This document shows, piece by piece, positions 16,143 to 25,443 of a DNA stretch of 64,000 nt. A program made the position numbers and the translations under genes. This stretch comes from Streptomyces sp. Alt3 (GTDB taxonomy: Bacteria > Actinomycetota > Actinomycetes > Streptomycetales > Streptomycetaceae). Below the pieces are notes generated by a model. It worked only from the letters and a program-made list of their open reading frames with translations, made no database searches and had not been told where the DNA came from. The DNA lies in NCBI RefSeq assembly GCF_030719215.1, contig NZ_CP120983.1, forward strand, positions 1,426,001-1,490,000. Reading direction: 5' to 3'. The first letter of the stretch is position 1; each line of letters starts with the position of its first letter.

Positions 16143-17149
16143 GCGGTGCTCCTCGCGGGCGGTACGGGGGCCGGGTCCCCGGACGGGGACGACGTGGTGG
16201 GCTGGGGGTGGACGCAGTGCCAGCGGTGTCCGCCGGGCCCGGAGCTCTCCGTGGGGAAGGCTGTGGCGCACGCGTCGTCGGCCTTCCAGCAGCGGGTGGT
16301 GAACGGACATCCGGGCGGTGGGTTGGTGGCGGAGGGCACCGGTCCGGTGAGCACGATGCGCTCCGTCGTCTCCAGCAGGCTGGGCGTGGCGGAGAGCAGT
16401 GCCTCTGTGTAGGGGTGTCTCGGGGCGCCGGCCACCTCGGCGGCCCTGCCCTCCTCGACGATGCGGCCGAGGTAGAGGACGGCGATGCGGTCGGCGAGGT
16501 AGCGCACGGTCTGGATGTCGTGCGAGATGAACACCATGCCGAGTCCCAGGCGGTCGCGCAGGTCGACGAGGAGGTTGAGCACCTGGGCGCGGACGGAGAC
16601 GTCGAGCGCGGAGGTCGGTTCGTCGGCGACGATCAGTTCCGGTTCGAGGGCCAGGGCGCGGGCGATGGCGACGCGCTGGCGCTGACCGCCGGAGAGCTGT
16701 CCGGGCAGGGCTTCCAGGGTGTGGCCCGGCAGGCCGACGAGGTCGAGCAGTTCCTCGACCCGTGCCTCGCGGGCCTCCCGGGTGCCGCGCCGGTGCACGT
16801 CCAGCGGGTCGCGGAGGATCTGACGGACCGTCAGGCGTGGGTTGAGTGCTGTGGAGGGGTCCTGGAAGACGACACCGACCGCCGAACCGAAGTCGCCCCG
16901 CCGTTCGGCGCCCGTCATCTCCCAGAGGTCCCGGCCGTGGAAGAGGACCTTGCCGTCGGTGGGCCTCTGGAGCCCGGTCAGCACGCGTGCCATGGTGGAC
17001 TTTCCGCAGCCGGACTCGCCGACCAGGCCCACGATCTCTCCGCGCTTCACCTCCATGGTGGCGTCGGTGAGCGCGTGCACGGCGTCGCGGCTGAAGAGGC
17101 CTCCGCTGCGTGCCTTGTGGCGTACGTGAACGCCGTCGAGCCTGATCAC
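16139..17149 (-). CDS. Oligopeptide-type ABC transporter ATP-binding protein (DppF-like)
   Basis: A 336-residue ATPase subunit. The Walker A motif GESGCGKS is at 44-51, followed by the signature LSGGQRQR, Walker B (LIVADEPTSALD) and the H-loop (FISHDIQTVR). The C-terminal oligopeptide-transporter extension has the cysteine pattern GCPFTTRCWKADDAC, which binds an iron-sulfur cluster or metal in some relatives. The start is GTG 17149, overlapping the upstream stop. A longer open frame upstream is not coding in this frame. It works with the fused permease-ATPase as the second nucleotide-binding domain. Confidence 0.92.
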   Translation of the reverse strand: MIRLDGVHVRHKARSGGLFSRDAVHALTDATMEVKRGEIVGLVGESGCGKSTMARVLTGLQRPTDGKVLFHGRDLWEMTGAERRGDFGSAVGVVFQDPSTALNPRLTVRQILRDPLDVHRRGTREAREARVEELLDLVGLPGHTLEALPGQLSGGQRQRVAIARALALEPELIVADEPTSALDVSVRAQVLNLLVDLRDRLGLGMVFISHDIQTVRYLADRIAVLYLGRIVEEGRAAEVAGAPRHPYTEALLSATPSLLETTERIVLTGPVPSATNPPPGCPFTTRCWKADDACATAFPTESSGPGGHRWHCVHPQPTTSSPSGDPAPVPPARSTA

Positions 17150-19116
17150 AGGGCGCTCCCTTCCAGCTTCTTCGCGGCGGCCTCGGCCGGGTGGTGGCAG
17201 GCGAAGCCGTGGTCCTTCGTGGTGCCGCGCCCGCTCAGTACGGGGGTGGTGCGGCAGAGGCCGGTCGCCGCGCCGCAGCGCCCGGCGAAGCGGCATCCCT
17301 CGCCGAAGCCCTGGGGCGCGGGGACGACGCCGCGGATCTGGTGGAGCCGGCCGGCCCCCGCTTCGAGGGAGACGACGGACCCGAGCAGGCCGCGGCTGTA
17401 GTGGTGGGCGGGGTCGGTGAGCACGGCCCGGGTGTCGCCGACCTCGGCCAGCCGCCCCGCGTACATCACGGCGACCCGGTGCGAGAGGTCCCCGACCAGG
17501 GCGAGGTCGTGGGAGACCAGCACCATGGCGAAGCCGAGTTCGTCGCGCAGCTCGACGAGGAGTTCGACGACCTGCGCCTGGACGGTGACGTCGAGTGCGG
17601 TGGTCGGTTCGTCGGCGATCAGGAGGCGGGGGCTGCGGGAGAGGGCCATGGCGATGAGGACGCGCTGGCGCTGGCCGCCGGAGAGCTCGTGCGGATAGCT
17701 GCGCAGGGTGCGTTCGGGCGAGAGGCCGACGAGTTCGAGGAGTTCGGCCGGGGTCTTCGTACCGCCGCGCGAGGTCAGCTGCTTGAGCTGGGTGCCGACG
17801 AGCACGGAGGGGTTGAGGGAGGAGAGCGCGTCCTGGTAGACCATCGCGATCTCCGGGCCCATCAGGGCGCGGCGTTCCTTGGGCGGGAGCTTCAGCAGGT
17901 CCCGGCCGCGGTAGAGGATCTCGCCGCTGACCTCCGCGTTGCGGGCGAGAAGCCCCATGACCGCGAGGCTGGTGATGGACTTGCCGCACCCGGACTCACC
18001 GACCAGGCCGAGGGTCTCGCCCTCGTGGACGGTGAGGTTCAGCTTGTCGACGACGGGGACGTCGCCGTAACGGTCCGGGAAGCGGATGGCGAGGTCGCGT
18101 ACGACGAGGAGTTCGCCGGCGTCCTCGCGCACCGGTGTGATGGTCGGCTCGGTGGACTCGATGTGCCGTGCGAGCTTGCCGAGGGCAGCGTCGATGTCGA
18201 CGGTGGAGGCGGCTTCGACCGGGTCCGGTGCCGTGGTGGCGGCGGGCTCGGCGTGGGCGCGGGCGCTCTTCGGCGCCGCGGAGGCGTCGGTGAGGCCCTC
18301 GGAGAGGATGTTGAGCGCGAGGACGGTGATCAGCAGGGCCAGGCCGGGGAAGAAGGTGGCCCACCAGCCGCCGGCGAGGAGGATCTGCCGCCCGTAGGCG
18401 AGGACGCTGCCCCAGCTGGGGTCGGGGTCCTGCACACCCGCTCCGATGAAGGAGAGGCTGGCCTCGAAGATGATGGCCTCGGCGACCATGACGGTCGCGA
18501 ACACCATGACGGGCGCCATGCAGTTGACGGCGACGTGGCGGAGCACGATGTAGCCGCGGCGGGCCCCGATGACCTTCTCGGCGGCGACGTAGTCCTCCCC
18601 GTACTGGGCGAGGACGTTGGCGCGTACGACGCGGGCGAGGGAGGGCGTGTAGACGAAGGCGATGGTGAAGATGATCACCGGGACGCTGGTGCCGAACACG
18701 GCGACGAGGACGGCCGCGAGCGCGATCGGCGGGAAGGACATGACGATGTCGAGGGTGCGCATGACGGACTCGTCGCCGAGTCTGCGCGAGGTGGCGGCGA
18801 GCGATCCGAGGACGGAGCCGGCGACCAGGGCGACGGCGGTCGCCCCGAGGCCGATGACCAGCGAGTAGCGCGAACCGTGCACCACACGGGCGAAGACGTC
18901 GCGGCCCGCGCGGTCGGTGCCGAACCAGTGGTCGGCACCCGGGGCCTGGACGGGGGTGCCGGTGGTCAGCGGGTCCTGCGTGAGCAGGGGGGCGAGTACG
19001 GCGCCGAGTACGACGACGACCAGGACGCCGAGGGCGACGCGGGAGGTGACCGGCAGGGCGCGGAAGGCGATGCCGGGCCGGGAGAGTTTGGTGGCCAGAC
19101 GGCCCGTGGCGAACAT
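17146..19116 (-). CDS. Fused ABC permease and ATPase (DppC-DppD type)
   Basis: A 656-residue protein in which two normally separate subunits of an oligopeptide/nickel-type importer are joined. Residues 1-280 are a DppC-like permease (TDRAGRDVFARVVHGSR, an EAA loop around 180-200, six hydrophobic segments). An Ala/Glu-rich linker (about 280-330) leads to an ATPase domain with Walker A GESGCGKS at 373-380, LSGGQRQR, Walker B and a C-terminal Cys cluster (CRFAGRCGAATGLC). Both halves look intact. Fusions of this kind occur in actinobacteria. It overlaps the next ATPase by four bases. Confidence 0.92.
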   Translation of the reverse strand: MFATGRLATKLSRPGIAFRALPVTSRVALGVLVVVVLGAVLAPLLTQDPLTTGTPVQAPGADHWFGTDRAGRDVFARVVHGSRYSLVIGLGATAVALVAGSVLGSLAATSRRLGDESVMRTLDIVMSFPPIALAAVLVAVFGTSVPVIIFTIAFVYTPSLARVVRANVLAQYGEDYVAAEKVIGARRGYIVLRHVAVNCMAPVMVFATVMVAEAIIFEASLSFIGAGVQDPDPSWGSVLAYGRQILLAGGWWATFFPGLALLITVLALNILSEGLTDASAAPKSARAHAEPAATTAPDPVEAASTVDIDAALGKLARHIESTEPTITPVREDAGELLVVRDLAIRFPDRYGDVPVVDKLNLTVHEGETLGLVGESGCGKSITSLAVMGLLARNAEVSGEILYRGRDLLKLPPKERRALMGPEIAMVYQDALSSLNPSVLVGTQLKQLTSRGGTKTPAELLELVGLSPERTLRSYPHELSGGQRQRVLIAMALSRSPRLLIADEPTTALDVTVQAQVVELLVELRDELGFAMVLVSHDLALVGDLSHRVAVMYAGRLAEVGDTRAVLTDPAHHYSRGLLGSVVSLEAGAGRLHQIRGVVPAPQGFGEGCRFAGRCGAATGLCRTTPVLSGRGTTKDHGFACHHPAEAAAKKLEGSAL

Positions 19117-19117
19117 G

Positions 19118-20068
19118 TCACACCGTCCTGATGCGCGGGTTGACCAGCAGGTAGAGCAGGTCGACGATGACGTTGACGACCAGGAAGGCGATGGCGATGG
19201 TCAGTACGGTGCCCTGGACCAGGGCGACGTCGCCGCCGGTGACACCTTCGAGGATGAGTTTGCCCATGCCGGGCAGGTCGAAGATCGCTTCGATGACGAC
19301 GGCCCCGCTGAGCAGGTAGCCGACCTTGACCCCGAGCACGGTGAGCGGGGTGACGAGCGCGTTGCGCAGCACCGAGCGGATGACGAGGTGGACCGGCAGA
19401 CCGTTGCCCTGTGCGGTGCGGACGTAGTCGCGGTCGAGCTCCGCGACCATGGCGGTGCGGACGAGCCGGGCGAGCGAGGCCGCGACGGGCACCGCGAGCG
19501 AGACGGCCGGCAGGACCATGGTGGTGAGCCAGCCGCTGAACGAGTCGGCGGGGTTGGTGTAGCCGCCGGTCGGGAACACCCGGGTGTTCAGAGCGAACTG
19601 CTGGATGAGCAGGACGCCGAGCCAGAAGGAGGGGATGGCGACGCCGGCCATGGACAGGACGCGGAAGAGCTGGTCGGGCCAGCGGTCCCGGTACATGGCG
19701 CCCAGGACTCCGCCGGCGACGGCGAGGACGATCGCGAGGAGCAGTCCGAGGAAGGTGAGCTGGAGGGTGAGCGGGAAGGCGGCGGTGATCCGGTCGATCA
19801 CGGGCTGGCTCGGCGGGACGGTCATCCCGAGGTCGAAGTGGAGCAGTTGGCCGAGGAAGTCGAAGTAGCGCACGGGCAGTGGGTCGTTGAGCCCGTTGGC
19901 CTCGGCGAAGGCAGCGCGGGCCTCGGGGGTGGCGCTCTCCCCGAGCGCGTTGAAGGCCGGGTCGACCGGCGAGAACTGCAGCACCACGAAGACCAGCAGC
20001 GCGATGCCGAGGATCATCACCGGCATCATCGCGACGCGGCGCAGCGCGAGCCGGAGAAAAGCAACCAT
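19118..20068 (-). CDS. ABC transporter permease (DppB-like)
   Basis: A 316-residue inner-membrane permease with six predicted helices. The N-terminal LRLALRRVAMMPVMILG and the segment DFLGQLLHFDLG are typical of DppB/OppB. The EAA loop is DYVRTAQGNGLPVHLVIRSVLRN. It ends one base short of the next gene. It pairs with the permease half of the fused subunit to form the channel of the probable sialic-acid importer. Confidence 0.92.
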   Translation of the reverse strand: MVAFLRLALRRVAMMPVMILGIALLVFVVLQFSPVDPAFNALGESATPEARAAFAEANGLNDPLPVRYFDFLGQLLHFDLGMTVPPSQPVIDRITAAFPLTLQLTFLGLLLAIVLAVAGGVLGAMYRDRWPDQLFRVLSMAGVAIPSFWLGVLLIQQFALNTRVFPTGGYTNPADSFSGWLTTMVLPAVSLAVPVAASLARLVRTAMVAELDRDYVRTAQGNGLPVHLVIRSVLRNALVTPLTVLGVKVGYLLSGAVVIEAIFDLPGMGKLILEGVTGGDVALVQGTVLTIAIAFLVVNVIVDLLYLLVNPRIRTV

Positions 20069-20180
20069 CGTCGGGTTCCTTGCGATTGGGCGGGCGGCTG
20101 GTCCGGGCCGCCGGGGAGGGCGGCCCGGACCGGTGTGCGGGGCCCGCCGGAAGGGGCCGGTCCCGCACCGGGCGTGGGCG

Positions 20181-21776
20181 TCAGGCGCGGCCGACGTCCA
20201 CGAAGGACAGGCCGGTGGTCGGCAGCGGCCTGAATCCGGGCAGGGCCTTCTCGTTCCATGCGGTGGGCAGCTTGCGGTGGAGGATCGGGTAGAGCGCCGC
20301 CTCTTCCGCGACGATGTCGGTGATCCGGCCCCAGAGCTGCCTGCGCACCGCCTCGTCGGCGGCCTGGGCGGCCTTGTCGAGGAGTTGCCTGACCTGCTTG
20401 TACTCGGCGGTCCGGGACCAGCCGTAGCGCTTCTCCGGCCAGAAGCCGTAGTAGAACCAGCGCATCAGGAGGTCGACGTCGTTGCCGAAGACGGAGGGGT
20501 CGCCGGGGGCCACCATGACCTCGAAGTCACCCGCGTCGACCTTGGCCCACTGGGCCGGGGACTGGGCGATGTTCAGGGTGGCCTCGACACCGGCGGCGGC
20601 CCAGCTCTCCTTGAGCAGCGGGGCGATGTCCTTGACCCAGCCGGTGTCGGTGGTCAGGACGGTGAACTTCAGCTTGCCCACGCCCGCGTCGGCGAGCAGC
20701 TTCTTCGCCTTGGCCACGTCGTGCGTGTACACGGTCGCGGCCTCGTGGTAGTCGGGGTGGGTCGAGGGGACGTACCCGGTCGCGGCCGCCGCGTTGCCGA
20801 CCATCGCGGTGCTGATGATCTTCTCGGTGTCCAGCGCGTGGTGCAGGGCCTGGCGGACCCGCTTGTCGGCGAACCTCTTGTCGGTCGTGTTGAACATGAG
20901 GAAGAGGAGGCCGAATGACTGCACGGACTCGGTCTTCGTGGTGGCGGCGAGTCCGTCCACGTCGATGTACGGGACGTCCTCGATGGCCTGGACACGGCCG
21001 GACTGCATGGCGCTGACGCGGGCCGACTGGTCCGACATCAGGCGCCAGATCATCTTGTCGGCCTTGGCCGGGTGGGAGCCGTTGTACTTGTCGTACTTCT
21101 CGAAGACGATCTTGTCTTCGCGGGTCGCGGAGACGAACTTGTACGGCCCCGAGCCGACGGGCTCGGCGTCGAATCCCTTGACGTCCGCCTCGACGATCTT
21201 CTTCGGCACGATGCGGGCGACGGCGATGCGGGAGGGGAAGAGGGCGAAGGCGTACTTGAGCTTGAACTCGACAGTCTTCGCGTCGACGGCGGTGACCGTG
21301 TCGATGAAGGGCACGAACTGCGCCATCAGCGAGGAGTTCTTCGGGTCCAGGATGCGTTCGAAGCTGAAGACGACGTCCTCGGCGGTGACGGGCGAGCCGT
21401 CGTGGAAGGTGGCGCCCTCGCGGAGGGTGGCCCGGTAGGTGGTGGCGTTGATCTTCTTCGGCATCTCGGTGGCGAGGGCGGGACGCGCCACGAGCGTGGC
21501 CGGATCGAGATCGACCAGGCCTTCGAAGATGTGCATGTTGGCCGCGTAGGGCGTGGCGCCGGAGGTGATCATCGGGTCGAAGCCGGTCGACAGCGGATAC
21601 GACAGACCGGCCTCGATGGTGCCGCTGCCGTCGCCCTTGCCCGCAGCGCCGTCGGCGGTCGAGGAAGGCCCGCCGCACGCGGAAAGGCCTGCCGTGACGG
21701 CTGCGGCCGCGCCGATGGCACTGGTGTAACGCAGGAAGGTGCGGCGCTCGACGCCGGCTGGCCTCAGCTCGGGCAC
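20181..21776 (-). CDS. ABC transporter substrate-binding lipoprotein (SBP family 5)
   Basis: A 531-residue secreted binding protein, first gene of the importer operon. The N-terminus carries twin arginines (RR at 11-12) and a lipobox ending at Cys34 (LSACGG), suggesting Tat export and lipidation. The body has the DppA/OppA signatures (LREGATFHDGSPVTAEDVVFS). The start is GTG 21776 with GGAGG at 4-5 bases. Family-5 proteins usually bind peptides, nickel or glycans. In this locus the likely ligand is sialic acid or a sialo-glycan (inference). An operator-like palindrome lies upstream at 21861-21885. Confidence 0.9.
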   Translation of the reverse strand: MPELRPAGVERRTFLRYTSAIGAAAAVTAGLSACGGPSSTADGAAGKGDGSGTIEAGLSYPLSTGFDPMITSGATPYAANMHIFEGLVDLDPATLVARPALATEMPKKINATTYRATLREGATFHDGSPVTAEDVVFSFERILDPKNSSLMAQFVPFIDTVTAVDAKTVEFKLKYAFALFPSRIAVARIVPKKIVEADVKGFDAEPVGSGPYKFVSATREDKIVFEKYDKYNGSHPAKADKMIWRLMSDQSARVSAMQSGRVQAIEDVPYIDVDGLAATTKTESVQSFGLLFLMFNTTDKRFADKRVRQALHHALDTEKIISTAMVGNAAAATGYVPSTHPDYHEAATVYTHDVAKAKKLLADAGVGKLKFTVLTTDTGWVKDIAPLLKESWAAAGVEATLNIAQSPAQWAKVDAGDFEVMVAPGDPSVFGNDVDLLMRWFYYGFWPEKRYGWSRTAEYKQVRQLLDKAAQAADEAVRRQLWGRITDIVAEEAALYPILHRKLPTAWNEKALPGFRPLPTTGLSFVDVGRA

Positions 21777-21860
21777 GGGTCCTCCAAGGGACGTTGAGAG
21801 CTTGGAATGAGTGGAGAGCCACCGTTTTCGACGGCCTTCGGGATGCCGCCGGACGGTTGA

Positions 21861-21885
21861 GCATCAGACGTCAGATGTCTGATGC
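21861..21885. promoter_or_regulatory. GntR-type operator site 1 of sialic-acid locus
   Basis: Palindrome GCATCAGAC-N7-GTCTGATGC between the divergent binding-protein and GntR genes. It contains the core GACGTCAGATGTC (21867-21879), the exact reverse complement of the core at site 2. On the minus strand it lies about 15 bases past a -35/-10 pair (TTGACC at 21923-21928, TACGTT at 21900-21905, 17-base spacer), so a bound repressor would block transcription of the importer. Confidence 0.7.
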
Positions 21886-21946
21886 CTTGATAGCGTGGGA
21901 ACGTAGCTTGACAATCGAGAGGGGTCAAGAGGTGGGGAGTTCACAT

Positions 21947-22687
21947 ATGTCCGGCACGCGACCCGGCCGCACCCTGCTGCGGCAGGAAGTGGTCGAGGGC
22001 ATCAAGCGCTACATCCTCGACGAGCGGCTGCGCCCCGGGGACCCGCTCCCGACGGAGCCGGCCCTGTGCGAGGCGCTGGGCGCAAGCCGTTCCAGCGTCC
22101 GGGAGGCCGTCAAGATCCTCGCCGCCCTCGACATCGTGGAGGTGCGCCACGGCCACGGGACGTACGTCGGCCGACTCAGCCTGTCCGCCCTGGTGGAGAG
22201 CCTCACCTTCCGGGGCCTGCTCTCCCCCGACGACGACTTCCAGGTCATGGCCGACCTCGTCGACGTACGCGAGCTCTTCGAGCGGGGCATGGCCGACCGG
22301 ATCATCTCCTCGCTCAGCACCGAGCAGCTCGACGGCCTGGAGCGCCTGGTGGCGACCATGCGCGACACCGGCGCAGGCGAGGGGCACGGCTTCGTCGCCG
22401 CGGACCGCGCGTTCCACGCCCTGCTCGTGGAACCGCTGGGCAACGACCTGATCGGCCAGCTCTCCATGGCCTTCTGGGACGTCTACACGATCGTCGCCCC
22501 GCACCTCGACGGCTTCACGCACGCGGACGAGACCGCCACGATCGCCGCCCACCAGAACATCGTGGACGCGGCCCGGGCCGGCGACGTCACCGCGTTCCTG
22601 AAGGCTCTGGACGAGCACTACACCCCCGTACGGCGGCGGATCGCCGAGGCCAGGTCGCGTGGGGCGGGCCCGGCCGGCCAGGCCTGA
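21947..22687 (+). CDS. FadR/GntR-family regulator (probable sialic-acid repressor 1)
   Basis: A 246-residue regulator. The N-terminal winged helix has the GntR pattern (PGDPLPTEPALCEALGASRSSVREAVKIL, then VRHGHGTYV). The C-terminal FCD ligand domain has the metal-binding residues expected of the FadR class (Asp and His within VDVRELFE, AADRAFH and AAHQNIVDA). The start is ATG 21947 with GGGGAG at 7 bases; an upstream extension is unlike a coding start. It is divergent from the importer operon and flanked by palindromic sites 1 and 2, so it probably binds them. Likely effector: a sialic-acid pathway sugar (inference). Confidence 0.9.
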   Translation: MSGTRPGRTLLRQEVVEGIKRYILDERLRPGDPLPTEPALCEALGASRSSVREAVKILAALDIVEVRHGHGTYVGRLSLSALVESLTFRGLLSPDDDFQVMADLVDVRELFERGMADRIISSLSTEQLDGLERLVATMRDTGAGEGHGFVAADRAFHALLVEPLGNDLIGQLSMAFWDVYTIVAPHLDGFTHADETATIAAHQNIVDAARAGDVTAFLKALDEHYTPVRRRIAEARSRGAGPAGQA

Positions 22688-22750
22688 CATCACCGCGCAC
22701 CACCCCCCGCCCCGCCTTCCGGGGCGGGGGCCGCGGCCTCCGGCACACCC

Positions 22751-22780
22751 TTGACGTCCGACGGCAGGGCTCCCTAGGGT
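22751..22780 (+). promoter_or_regulatory. Putative promoter of esterase-sialidase operon
   Basis: TTGACG (22751-22756), 18 bases, TAGGGT (22775-22780), followed by operator site 2. The arrangement of promoter then operator is the same as at the importer and the nan operon. Confidence 0.5.
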
Positions 22781-22788
22781 CCAGTTTG

Positions 22789-22812
22789 CCAGCAGGACAT
22801 CTGACGTCTGCT
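22789..22812. promoter_or_regulatory. GntR-type operator site 2 of sialic-acid locus
   Basis: Imperfect palindrome beginning CAGCAGGAC and ending GTCTGCTG. Its 13-base core GACATCTGACGTC (22796-22808) is the exact reverse complement of the core at site 1. It lies 37 bases before the esterase start. Confidence 0.7.
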
Positions 22813-22848
22813 GTTTGGACTCTTCCCTTACTCCAGGAGGGCACAGCC

Positions 22849-23826
22849 ATGCCTTCGGCCGATCTCCCGCTCGAGGAATGCCGCGTCTACCGGCCCGAGT
22901 TCCCGCTGCCCGACGGCTTCGACGCCTTCTGGTCCGGCACCCTGGGCGAGCAGCCGCACGACGGTGCCGCGGACAAGCCCCGGTACAGGGAGGTCGACTG
23001 CGGACTGCCCCACATCCGTACGTACGACGTGAGTGTTCCGGGCTACGCCGGACGCCCGGTGCGCGGCTGGCTGCACATGCCCACCGGTGCCACCGAACCG
23101 CTCGGCTGCGTCGTCGAGTTCCTCGGGTACGGGCGCGGCAGGGGCCTGCCGCACGAGGAACTCATGTGGGCCTGCGCCGGTTACGCACACCTGGTCATGG
23201 ACACCCGGGGGCAGGGGTGGTCGGCGGCGGCCGGCGTCACCCCGGACACCGATCCGGGGGCCGCCGGGACGGTGCCGGGCTTCCTGACCCGGGGTGTCGA
23301 GAGCCCCGAGACCTACTACTACCGGAGGGTGTTCACCGACGCGGTCCGCTTCGTCGAGGCGATGCGCGAACACCCCGAGGTCGATCCCGCCCGCATCGTG
23401 GTGACCGGGGTGAGCCAGGGCGGCGGCATCGCGCTCGCCGTGGCCGGGCTCGTGCCGGGGCTGGCCGGTGTGATGCCGGACGTGCCGTTCCTGTGCAACA
23501 TCGCCCGGGGCGCGCGGATCGCCGCACTGCCGCCGTACACCGAGATCGCCGCCTACCTCCGGCTCCACCACGACCGCACCGACCAGGTGTTCCGCACCCT
23601 GTCGTACTTCGACGCGGCCCATCACGCCACCAGGGCGACCGCGCCCGCACTGTTCTCCGTCGCGATGACGGACGAGATCTGCCCGCCCTCCACCTGCTTC
23701 ACCGCCTACAACCGTTACGCGGGCCCCAAGGAGCTGCGCGTCTACGAGTTCAACGGGCACGAGGGCGGCGGCGCGCACCACCGGGCGGAGCAACTTGCCT
23801 GGGTGCGCGAATTGTTCACCCCCTGA
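22849..23826 (+). CDS. CE7-family acetyl esterase (acetylxylan esterase/cephalosporin-C deacetylase)
   Basis: A 325-residue alpha/beta hydrolase. The three CE7 signatures are present: RGQG (about 120-123), GVSQGG (187-192, nucleophile Ser189) and the His in NGHEGG (His304); Asp275 (TDEICPP) completes the triad. No signal peptide is seen, so it is probably cytoplasmic. The start is ATG 22849 with AGGAGG upstream. It lies between the GntR gene and the sialidase and shares operator site 2. In this setting it may remove O-acetyl groups from sialic acids, which would be a new use for this family; xylan or other sugar esters are equally possible. Confidence 0.88.
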   Translation: MPSADLPLEECRVYRPEFPLPDGFDAFWSGTLGEQPHDGAADKPRYREVDCGLPHIRTYDVSVPGYAGRPVRGWLHMPTGATEPLGCVVEFLGYGRGRGLPHEELMWACAGYAHLVMDTRGQGWSAAAGVTPDTDPGAAGTVPGFLTRGVESPETYYYRRVFTDAVRFVEAMREHPEVDPARIVVTGVSQGGGIALAVAGLVPGLAGVMPDVPFLCNIARGARIAALPPYTEIAAYLRLHHDRTDQVFRTLSYFDAAHHATRATAPALFSVAMTDEICPPSTCFTAYNRYAGPKELRVYEFNGHEGGGAHHRAEQLAWVRELFTP

Positions 23827-23897
23827 CGCGCCGGCCTTTCGCGCCGCGCTCCGCTCCGTCTCCGCACCTCTCCCCCTCACGAGAAGAGAGACCGTTC

Positions 23898-25346
23898 ATG
23901 CAGCGCAGAGTCACCCTCGCCATGCTCTCGGCCGCCGTCCTGGTGGCCACCGCCGCCGGCACGGCCCACGGCGCACCCACCGCCGCGGCCGCGGCCGGAG
24001 AGCTCACCTCGCAGGACATCGCGACCCAGGGCGCCGGATCCCCCTACTACCGCATCCCGGCGCTGACCACCTCGGTCAAGGGCACCCTGCTGGCCGCCTA
24101 CGACTCCCGTCCCACGCTCGGAGACCTGCCCGGCAACCTGGGGATCGTGCTGCGGCGCAGCACCGACGGCGGCACGACCTGGCAGGCGCAGCAGGTGGTC
24201 CGCAAAGAGGCCGCCCCGAAGGGGTTCGGCGACCCGAGTCTGCTGGTGGACCGCACCACGGGCCGGATCTTCGTCTTCTACGCCGCCTCCGTGAACCAGG
24301 GCTTCTTCGGGTCGGGCACCGGCAACGACGAGACCGACCCGAACGTCCTCCAGGCCGACTACAGCTACTCCGACGACGACGGGGTGACCTGGACCCACCG
24401 CCGGATCACGCAGCAGATCAAGAACCCCGCCTGGGGCGGCATGTTCGCCGCCTCCGGCGAGGGCATCCAGGTGCGCAACGGCACCTACAAGGGCCGTCTG
24501 ATCCAGCAGTACGCGATCCGGAACAACGGCGCCAATTACGCGGTCAGCGCGTACAGCGACGACCACGGCGCGACCTGGAGGACGGGCAACCCGGTCGGTC
24601 CGGGCGGGGACGAGAACAAGACGGTCGAGCTCAGTGACGGCCGGATCATGCTCAACAACCGTTCGGCGCCCTACCGGACCATCGCCCACTCCACCGACGG
24701 CGGGGTGAACTGGACCCCCTTCACCCAGGACACCGCCCTGCGGGACCCGGCGAACAACGGCTCGGTCATGCGGTACGCCCCGGACGCCGCGGCATCGGAC
24801 CCGAAGGCCTCGTGGCTGCTGTTCAGCAACACGGACAGCAGTTCCTCCCGGAGCAACCTCACCGTGAAGATGTCCTGCGACAACGGGAGGACCTGGCCGA
24901 TCCGTAAGGTCGTCAACTCCGGTAGCGCGGCGTACTCGACACTGACGCGGCTGCCGGACGGACGCCTCGGCCTGCTCTACGAGCGGGACAACTACAAGCA
25001 CATCACGTACTCCTCCTTCGACCTCCAGTGGCTCGGCGGCACCTGCGCCGACGTCACCATCACCCCGCCCGCCACCATGAAGGCGGGGACCACCACGGAG
25101 GTCACGGTCCGGGTCGTCAACCGGATGGACGTCACCCGCAGCGCCGGAACGCTCGACCTGACGGTGCCCGGCGGCTGGACGACCCGTCAGGTGGCGTTCC
25201 CGGCGACACGTCCGGGTGAAGGCGCGAACATCAAGGTCCCGGTCACCGTCCCGGCCGGTGCCTCGGGGAACGCCGAGCTGACCGCGACCTACAAGGCCGA
25301 CGGCAAGCAGGCCTCGGGGAGCCGCACGGTGACCGTCACCCCGTAA
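23898..25346 (+). CDS. Secreted sialidase (GH33 exo-alpha-sialidase)
   Basis: A 482-residue exported enzyme that releases terminal sialic acid from glycans. A Sec signal peptide (about 1-26) is followed by a six-bladed propeller. The arginine-bearing YRIP motif is at 51-54. Five Asp-box repeats (S-x-D-x-G-x-T-W) start near 88, 158, 220, 265 and 326, the last being less regular (SCDNGRTW). The probable nucleophile Tyr is 346 (SAAYSTL). About 385-482 is a beta-sandwich resembling the NPCBM-associated NEW3 domain (VTVRVVNRMDVTRSAG), probably for glycan or wall contact. It follows the esterase by 71 bases in one operon. Confidence 0.92.
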   Translation: MQRRVTLAMLSAAVLVATAAGTAHGAPTAAAAAGELTSQDIATQGAGSPYYRIPALTTSVKGTLLAAYDSRPTLGDLPGNLGIVLRRSTDGGTTWQAQQVVRKEAAPKGFGDPSLLVDRTTGRIFVFYAASVNQGFFGSGTGNDETDPNVLQADYSYSDDDGVTWTHRRITQQIKNPAWGGMFAASGEGIQVRNGTYKGRLIQQYAIRNNGANYAVSAYSDDHGATWRTGNPVGPGGDENKTVELSDGRIMLNNRSAPYRTIAHSTDGGVNWTPFTQDTALRDPANNGSVMRYAPDAAASDPKASWLLFSNTDSSSSRSNLTVKMSCDNGRTWPIRKVVNSGSAAYSTLTRLPDGRLGLLYERDNYKHITYSSFDLQWLGGTCADVTITPPATMKAGTTTEVTVRVVNRMDVTRSAGTLDLTVPGGWTTRQVAFPATRPGEGANIKVPVTVPAGASGNAELTATYKADGKQASGSRTVTVTP

Positions 25347-25443
25347 CACCCGCCTCCTGTGTGAGTGTTGTCGCCCTGGTCGCACCCGGCCGGCTGCCAG
25401 GATGGGGCGGCACCTCCCGGGACGACGGACAGGCGGCAGCGGC

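Noticed and set aside
17150..17989. N-terminal 280-residue extension to the DppF-like ATPase
   Set aside because: The extension lies inside the ATPase half of the upstream fusion in another frame and is Arg/Pro/Gly-rich. The GTG at 17149 with a 4-base overlap is the natural start.
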